From Cephalotus follicularis (taxonomy: Eukaryota; Streptophyta; Magnoliopsida; Oxalidales; Cephalotaceae), in the NCBI GenBank assembly GCA_001972305.1, contig BDDD01000892.1, positions 69,710 to 133,709 on the forward strand: DNA of 64,000 nt. The letters run 5' to 3'. Each line of letters starts with the position of its first letter. The stretch's first letter is position 1. The position numbers and the translations under genes are program-made. Below are positions 57,725-64,000 of this stretch, piece by piece. The notes under the pieces were generated by a model, which searched no databases, was not told the DNA's origin, and worked only from the letters and a program-made list of their open reading frames with translations.

Positions 57725-60551
57725 TGTCATGCTCGGGTTTTTTCACAAAATGTAATATTACAATTTTAATGTAATATTATCATGGAATTTATGAGAACAG
57801 TAAAATTCCCGATTTTGATGATGTTTTCCCTTTTATAAAGTTGAATTTCGAAAGAGGAATGATGGGAAATGTTCAAGGCATTACGCATTTAAGCCGTAAT
57901 TATGTTGGCCAAAACGGCTAATAAAACCTATTTTTAATGCGCGACAATAAAGCCCTGTGTTCGCAATATTATTTCGATTATTTTGGTTGCAGTTTGGATA
58001 ATTTATGTCACGATTCGTGGAAAAATCGGGACCCAGACCTTAGTATTTTACCAGAAAATACTAAAGAGGAAGCAATGTTATAAGGGAGGGAGAGAGAGAC
58101 ACGGGCGCATCACGCGCCTGTGCAAGAAAGAAGGCAGCAGACGCTTTGTGCGCCCGCGCCAGAGAGAGAATGAGAGAGATACGGGAAAGAACTCGGGAGA
58201 AAGAAGGAGAGAGGACGCCGGAGCAAGCTACAGGACCGGGAGAGCACGGCGGTCAACCCAGGCACGCCAACCGACGGTAACCTCCTCCCCTTTCTTCTCT
58301 TTTCTCTTCTTTTTCTTCTATTCTTCCGTCACTGTGAGTGCCTCTGCCGGGCATTTTTCGACGCCATTAGCGTCGCGGATGGGGTGGGTTTTGGTGTAGA
58401 AGGCCAGCTCTGGCCATTTTGACCACCGGTGTGGCGTTTCTCAGCCTGAATCGACCGAAATCACTTGGCTGAGTCAACTCAGGGAGTCAACTAACTACCG
58501 CCTTGGACCGCGCATTTAGCGCCAAGTCTTGGCCGGTTTGACGGAGGGATGTTTATAACTGGTGAATGTGTAGCATTTTTGGGTGGTGATTGGACCTGTT
58601 GAGGTCCGGCGAGTTGACTCAGTGAGTCGTAACTCACTACCGCCGGTGACAAGGCGTTCGGTGCCGATTCACGGTGAGTTTTGAGCGATTCTGTGTAGAC
58701 CGTTCAATGTGGAACCTGTTTATGGGTGTTTCACAAGCTGGGTGAGTTGGCCGGAACTCTAGTGACGATGACGTTGAGTTCTGTGCGTTGATCGTAATGG
58801 AAATGTGTTGTATGTGCAGTGAGCGAGCCGATAATTCGGTTTGTAGCACTTTGGGAATGTTTGGTAATTGATCGTGCAGCTCGACTGTACTGTTGCTACT
58901 GCTTTAACAGGTAGGGGATTTTATAATTGTGACTTATGTTCAGTTATAATGGATATTCATAAATGAAATGCATGCAATAAACTGTGATATGAGCATGAAC
59001 ATGTGTTGTTGTTGATGGATTCTCTGTTTTGAATGGATTTGGATGAGAATTGCATCTGTTTTCTGATGTGTTTGTGCACTGCCCGCAAGACCAGCGAACT
59101 GTCCAAAGAGGACAGCCGACTGTTTGAGGCTATCAGTCGACTGTTTAGTGAGAACAATTGACTACTCGAGGGGAAACAGTTGACTATGCAATGGAGCCAG
59201 TCGACTGTTCATGCGTTTTAATGGAGGACACCTCCTGCTGTTTGATTAAGCTGACTGCCGAGAGAGTGCAGCCGACTGTAGATGGCACAGCTGACTGTTT
59301 GGGATGACAGTCGACTGTCCACGTGTCGCCTTACCCTGATTTGCTGAGGTGGCGAAGCTGGGGCGAGTAACGATGTAGAAGTTACGTACTATTCACGAAA
59401 CTGTCGACTGTCATTTGGAGGCAGTCGACTGTCAAAATGAGACAGCCGACTGTTGAGGGAGGCAGCCGACTGCCAAATCTAGGACAGCCGACTATTAAAA
59501 GGAAACAACCGACTGTGATGAGGAAACAGCCGACTGTCATGAAGGGGCAGCAGACTGTTGAGGGACTGACTTGTATTTTGAGCATATGTTTGCATCGCAT
59601 TTTGATATGAAATGAATTGATGATTGAAATGCGAATGATTCTAAAGTGTTTTATTCATTTTAGAATTGTGTACATGATTTTATACAAATCATTATTTGAT
59701 ATGAAAATGTATATTATATAAATATATGTTTTCGACGGATTGAAACATGGTTTCAAAGATGCAATACATTTTAAAACAAATGTATTATTTCCAGTTTTTT
59801 ATAAATTACTTGGAAACTATTTGATTTGAATTGATTTGTTGATTGTGATTGATGTCGTACTGGCTGGGGTGATGTAGTGTCACCGATGGCTGGTGGTGGG
59901 ATGTTCTCCTATGTGCCAGGAGATGGCTAGGGACGTCCAAATAAAATGTTACTAAACACTGAGTACATGTAACACGGGTTACCATGATTGCTGAACATGG
60001 AGTGCGATCATCATGAGTTGATTGATTTGTCTTGCTTCGTGACCCGGGAGTCGGGGGCCGGAGTAAGAGTACGACGTCGGGGCCAGGAGATGGCGGCGCT
60101 CTTCGTACCAATTCGATTTGATTTGATTTGCCCTTTGAGACATGATTGATGATTTGATGGTTGTAGCCACTTGGCATGGTTGCACCTATTGGCATAGATA
60201 CATATATGTATACATATATATATGTATTGTGATATATTATGTATTGCATCATGGATGCATTCATTACATGACATTCATTATCATTGATCCTAAATTACAC
60301 TTATGATTTAGCCGAGTGAGGACAAAGGCTAACCCCCTACTATTACAGATTGATGCAGTGATATGGATATCGACCGTGCGCGGCCGAACCAGAGGGGAGA
60401 TGGAACTTTATTTGATTAAAATAAATGTTATGCGATGTATTAAAACATGTTTTATTTTGGATACTATTTTATTGTATTAATGATGTTGATCGACTTTGAT
60501 CACGCTCCGTTTGAGGGCAATTGACAATGGCTTAACGATGTTAAATGTTGG
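57725..60551 (+). repeat. Right LTR of X
   Basis: TGTCATGCTCGGG start, similar to the left LTR along its length, including GAGTTGACTC repeats (58470-58640) and the palindrome array (59090-59560). Sequence similarity stops near 60551, where element Y begins. The LTR copies differ by a few percent. Confidence 0.85.
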
Positions 60552-61319
60552 AACAGTATATGTATTTAGTTAGCCTCTAGACTGTCGCCAGAAGGATGAA
60601 TGGGTGTTGTTAATGTTACGGCAATGTCGGCATATCGACAGTGATGTGGAAACGGTATCTTCCTCAAGGGGGGAGGATTGTAACACCCAGAATTTTAAAA
60701 TAGCTATTGGACTGACAATATTTCCTTTGGGCTAGGCCGATTGTTGGGCCGAAATTATATAAAGGAGAAATTGGACTTAATTGGTATTATTATTGTTAAT
60801 TGGATTGGAATTGGAATTAATTAAAGCATTGTTATTGGACCTATTGTTATAAATGGAGAAAGGAATATTGGGCCTAAATATATATTAATATCTTTTGGGC
60901 TGGAATTGGGTTTAAAAGAGGAAACAGAGAATTGGGCCAACTCCTTGGTTCTCAGCCCATTTTGTAAAGGAAGTGCTTGAATTGTGTGGCTGATTCCAGA
61001 GCCTTCCACGGATTGGCTATTTAAAGGAATGGGAGAGTGAGTTGTTGGCTGCTGCTGTTTTGGAGAGAAGGAGACAGGGAGAGCTACCAGTGAAGTGAAT
61101 GAGCTAAGAGGGAGAAGCGAAGGCAAAGGAAGTGTATCAGAGCTCACCATTTCCAGGTAGGATCAACTCCCTACTCAGTGTCCTTACTGTCTATGTGTGT
61201 TGTTAATGAATTGTTATAGTTGATTCATGATATAGAAGAGGATAACTTGAATGGGTTTTATAGTTCTAGCATTTATGATTGCCAAATGAACATATCATAT
61301 TACCCTACTGTATGCGTCC

Positions 61320-62570
61320 TACGGCGCCGAGCAATGCATTAGTGCATGCTAGCATGCTCACCCCACCTGTGCTGGAACTGGGGATTTAGCACGCCAGGCC
61401 ATGCATCCCAGCAAGTGTCGAGCAGTGCGCCCAGTAAGCCCAGGTGCCGAGCATGCTGTGGTCGCGTCCTACTATTCCTTGCGTTGGAACACACCCACCA
61501 GAGGACGCAAAGGTGCAAGGTACAGTAGTTGCCCCGTTGGAAAGCTCTCCTCTGACATGTATAGTATATAGCGTTGAGAAGGAATCACCATGCCTCCTGA
61601 GCATGGTATAGTGGCGAGCACGCACCCTGGCACCTATGTGTGAGTCCAAGCAGAGGTGGCACCCCAGTGAGAGCCTGCATGCATCCCAGGTAGTTCGCTC
61701 CCGAGCCGAACACCATCATTGTGGAGCGGAGCACTTATGCAGAGGAGCCGGACAGCCTTGGCAGAGGTGTCGAGCGTCCATGGCAGAAGTACCAAGTTCT
61801 CCTCTGCAACGGCGCCGACCAAGCCAAACTGCCGAGCATCCCTGCTGAGGTGCAGAGCTCCACTACCATGCCTGGGAAAACTGCCAAGCACCAACTACCG
61901 AGGTGCTGAATATCCATGGCAGAGGAGCTAAGCTCTCCTCTACAATGGCGCCAGCCATGGCATTCCACTGTGCCATGTGCTGGGGTGCATTTCTCGAGGT
62001 GCCATCCACATGCCGTGACAATGCTAGCCATGCACCGAGGAGTGTCAATCATAGCCTCCACTGGTAACCGTCCGAGGTACCACGCATGGTTCACCAAAGG
62101 CATGCATGCCCAAGCAACCTTGGCCGATGTGAGGAGGTGCCAAGCTCTTCTGGCAATGGCGCCCGAAGTTGTATTGTAATGATAGGCTCTCCACGGCATG
62201 CATCCTCAGCATGCGACATCGCTGCCAGAGCTCTCCAAGCATTGCCGAGCCTGCAACGTCAAGGCTGAGTTCTCCTCCAGCATGCATCATCCCCTGCCAT
62301 ACGCACCATGCGCTGCTATGTGCTGAGCTTTCCATCTTGAGCATGCAGCGTTAATGACAGAGCTTTCCACAATGTAGTGTGTGCAAGACGTCGTCCTTTC
62401 TACGGGTATGTATCCAGGGCATGTAAAGATGGCGCTCAACCATGACATGCATGCATGCGTTATTACACTGAAATAGGCAGCCCATTTCTGCATGTGTGCC
62501 TAGCATGCTACATGCCGTCACGTGCTTCCCAAGCCAGTAATTAACTGGCGCCTGTAAAGTAGACAAAATG
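61320..62570. repeat. GC-rich degenerate repeat island in Y LTR
   Basis: Recurrent words: GTGCCGAGC, GCATGCATCC, AGCTCTCCTCTGCAAC and AATGGCGCC, at irregular spacing of roughly 60-120 bp. GC and CpG content are well above the surroundings. Several overlapping open frames on both strands arise from the low stop density and are not credible genes. Confidence 0.65.
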
Positions 62571-62733
62571 AATAATAGGAGTATTAATCAGTGAAATGCA
62601 AACAGTGGAAGTGTATAGTGCATTGCAAATTAGTTAAATGGATATAGTATAGTGTAATATAATGAAGGCAGACCTTGTAGTGTAATGTAATGTTAATGTA
62701 GTGTAGCGTAATGTAATGTAATGTATTGGCTCA

Positions 62734-62950
62734 CCACCGAGATGAGCCCTACGGGGATCACCACCGAGATGAGCCCTACGGGGATCACCACCGAGATGAG
62801 CCAGTAAGGCTATTTCTGAGATGACCTAATGGGTCACCGAATTGAGCTGAACCAGGTGGGTCACCGAGATAGCAGAGTGGATCACCGACTGAGATGAGCC
62901 ATTGGATCACCAACTGAGATGAGTCGATGGATCACCGACCGAGTTGAGCC
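62734..62950. repeat. Tandem repeat CACCGAGATGAGCC in Y LTR
   Basis: The first three units are 27 bp (CACCACCGAGATGAGCCC plus TACGGGGAT). They are followed by shorter, diverged ones (CACCGACTGAGATGAGCC), about eight in all. Confidence 0.85.
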
Positions 62951-63690
62951 GCGCCGACTGAATGACTGTTATTGTATAGTGAATGTCTAGGTTCCTCTCC
63001 TCTGCCTATAACGCCTAGAGCGCGTATATTGCTCTTCCTAAAGCCGAGGATCCGAGGGACCGGTCTGCCTAAAATATAATGTTTCTTTCCGTCCTGGCTT
63101 CTCTTCCTTGACGTCCGGAGTGCGTTACCGCTCCTTCTTAACTAGGGAATGCCGAGGAAGGATTTATAATGACTGACAGTGACTGCTAATGAATGTTTAT
63201 ACTGATACTGTGAATAATTGTTAATGACGGAGAATTGGACTGTATATTACTGCCATTATTGAATCTCTCATTTGCATTGCATATGCTTGCTGCATCTGCA
63301 TTTCATAAATGCATAGTGGTAGTTCCTACACGACCAGTGGTCGCTGACCCATTGCATTTTAATGTAATGGGTCAGGTACATGTGGAGCTTCGCAACAAGC
63401 TGAGGATTGAAGCCCCGGGTGAGTCTCCTCCCTCTTATTGCAGTTCGACGACTCAAGAAGTATAGTGATAAATTATTGTATGACCTGTCGGCTTGTGGCA
63501 GAGTTTATATATTTGAATAGTATTGTACAAATGGGTTTTATCCACATAAGTGATATTTTATTTGGACTGTTCCGCATGCATTATATTGTTTTAAATGTTT
63601 TAAATTTATTCCGCTGAAAATTAGTAATGAATGGTACTGTCGTAGCGCGTCAAATCTTGGGGGTTGACTCTTGGGGTTTGGATCATTACA

Positions 63691-64000
63691 TTTTATATAA
63701 GTCAACTTGTTACTTTAATAATTTTAACAATGGACTAACTATTAGTTTAGGTTTAATTTGGTCTAAACAATTAATTGTGTTTTAAATTAACTCTTAATTT
63801 AAATTGATTTGTACTTAACATTTAAACCCAAGGCCTAATAACCAAATCAACATTTTTAAAACCTGTTTTGGGCCATGTAAACTTAACAGCCCAGCTTAAC
63901 AATCCAACAAATTTGGGCCATTATGTAAAATCCAGCCCGTTTGATTTGGGCCAGAAATTTTCGGATCGAACAATTGACCCGTTACACATGACCCGGGCAG
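63691..64000. other. AT-rich DNA, no feature seen
   Basis: TAATTT/AATTTAAAT-rich with scattered TGGGCC and GGCCCA-like words, which are common in plant promoters and LTR starts. No open frame or repeat structure can be supported. It may be the start of another LTR or intergenic DNA. Confidence 0.4.

Larger units (their letters stand above)
44877..60551 (+). mobile_element. Chromovirus X (Gypsy), broken, with nested LTRs
   Basis: Plus-strand element. Left LTR pieces are 44877-45400 and 52301-54784 (the W LTRs lie between). The primer site GTGGTATCAAAGC follows 54784. A gag fragment lies at about 54890-55253. An LTR-like insertion Z and a leader-like stretch follow. The chromodomain end is at 57550-57685, the polypurine tract CGAAGGAGGGGTGGA ends at 57724, and the right LTR runs from 57725 until element Y begins. 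Heavily broken. Confidence 0.8.
60552..63690 (+). mobile_element. Element Y, 3' end with LTR
   Basis: A short internal stretch (60552-60678) ends with the polypurine tract AAGGGGGGAGGAT, followed by an LTR with ends TGTAACACCCAG and GGATCATTACA. No coding domain is present, so Gypsy assignment rests on the GGAGGATTGTAACACCC junction and LTR modules. The other LTR is not seen. Confidence 0.7.
60679..63690 (+). repeat. LTR of Y (3012 bp)
   Basis: Modules: AT-rich start with TGGGCC words, a GC-rich repetitive island (61320-62570), GTAATGTAATGT repeats (62680-62725), a tandem array (62734-62950), and a hairpin TGACCCATT...AATGGGTCAGG (63346-63376) followed by GACCTGTCGGC (63482), as in V and W. 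Confidence 0.75.

Noticed and set aside
61386-62566. Many overlapping open frames of 60-154 residues on both strands
   Set aside because: They arise from GC-rich repeats with few stop codons; no conserved motif, no codon pattern, and all frames are equally open.

Overview
This is intergenic DNA from a repeat-rich plant nuclear genome. Plant Ty1/Copia and Ty3/Gypsy LTR retrotransposons, primer sites resembling initiator tRNA-Met, chromodomain integrases, a Sirevirus-type Copia element and a plant endonuclease V exon all point to a flowering plant, probably a dicot; I cannot name the species. I found no intact host gene, rRNA, tRNA gene or CRISPR array. Almost the whole window is LTR retroelements nested in one another, plus two small DNA transposons.

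Layout. 1-4201: 5' end of a minus-strand Gypsy element (L), running off the left edge, with a 2.6 kb LTR. 4605-5649: a non-autonomous hAT-like element. 5937-6545 and 29744-30112: two parts of one plus-strand Copia element (Copia-0), split by a large nest. That nest, 6546-29743, is a minus-strand solo LTR (U) with target duplication ATGGT. U contains (i) Gypsy-type element V (6741-16506), which contains Sirevirus-like Sire-A (10084-13388); (ii) a small Copia family (Copia-B), present as a solo LTR (16820-17252) and as a full-length element (18495-23585); (iii) a Sirevirus-like solo LTR, Sire-B (23706-26798), which contains a Gypsy Tat/Athila-like remnant (24003-25926). A 1675 bp segment (16121-17795) recurs at 17796-24128; the copies differ only in holding the solo or the full-length Copia-B.

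30113-44876: a minus-strand Copia element (Copia-M), split by a TAA-flanked Harbinger-like transposon carrying a captured endonuclease V exon (31851-33268) and by a structurally full-length chromovirus (Tekay/Del-like, 33603-42898, target duplication TGATT). 44877-60551: plus-strand chromovirus X, whose left LTR holds two head-to-tail LTRs of the U family (W1, W2) and whose body holds an LTR-like fragment (Z). 60552-63690: 3' end of a further element (Y) with a GC-rich LTR. 63691-64000: AT-rich DNA with no feature.

The genes do not work together as a host pathway. What recurs is LTR regulatory architecture. Arrays of short palindromes with a GTCGAC core occur in both Copia (Sirevirus) and Gypsy LTRs. 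One position in the U/V/W LTRs holds a different tandem repeat in each family. GAGTTGACTC inverted repeats recur in V, W and X. The best leads are these shared cis modules, the solo-LTR recombinant beside its parental form, and the endonuclease V capture.
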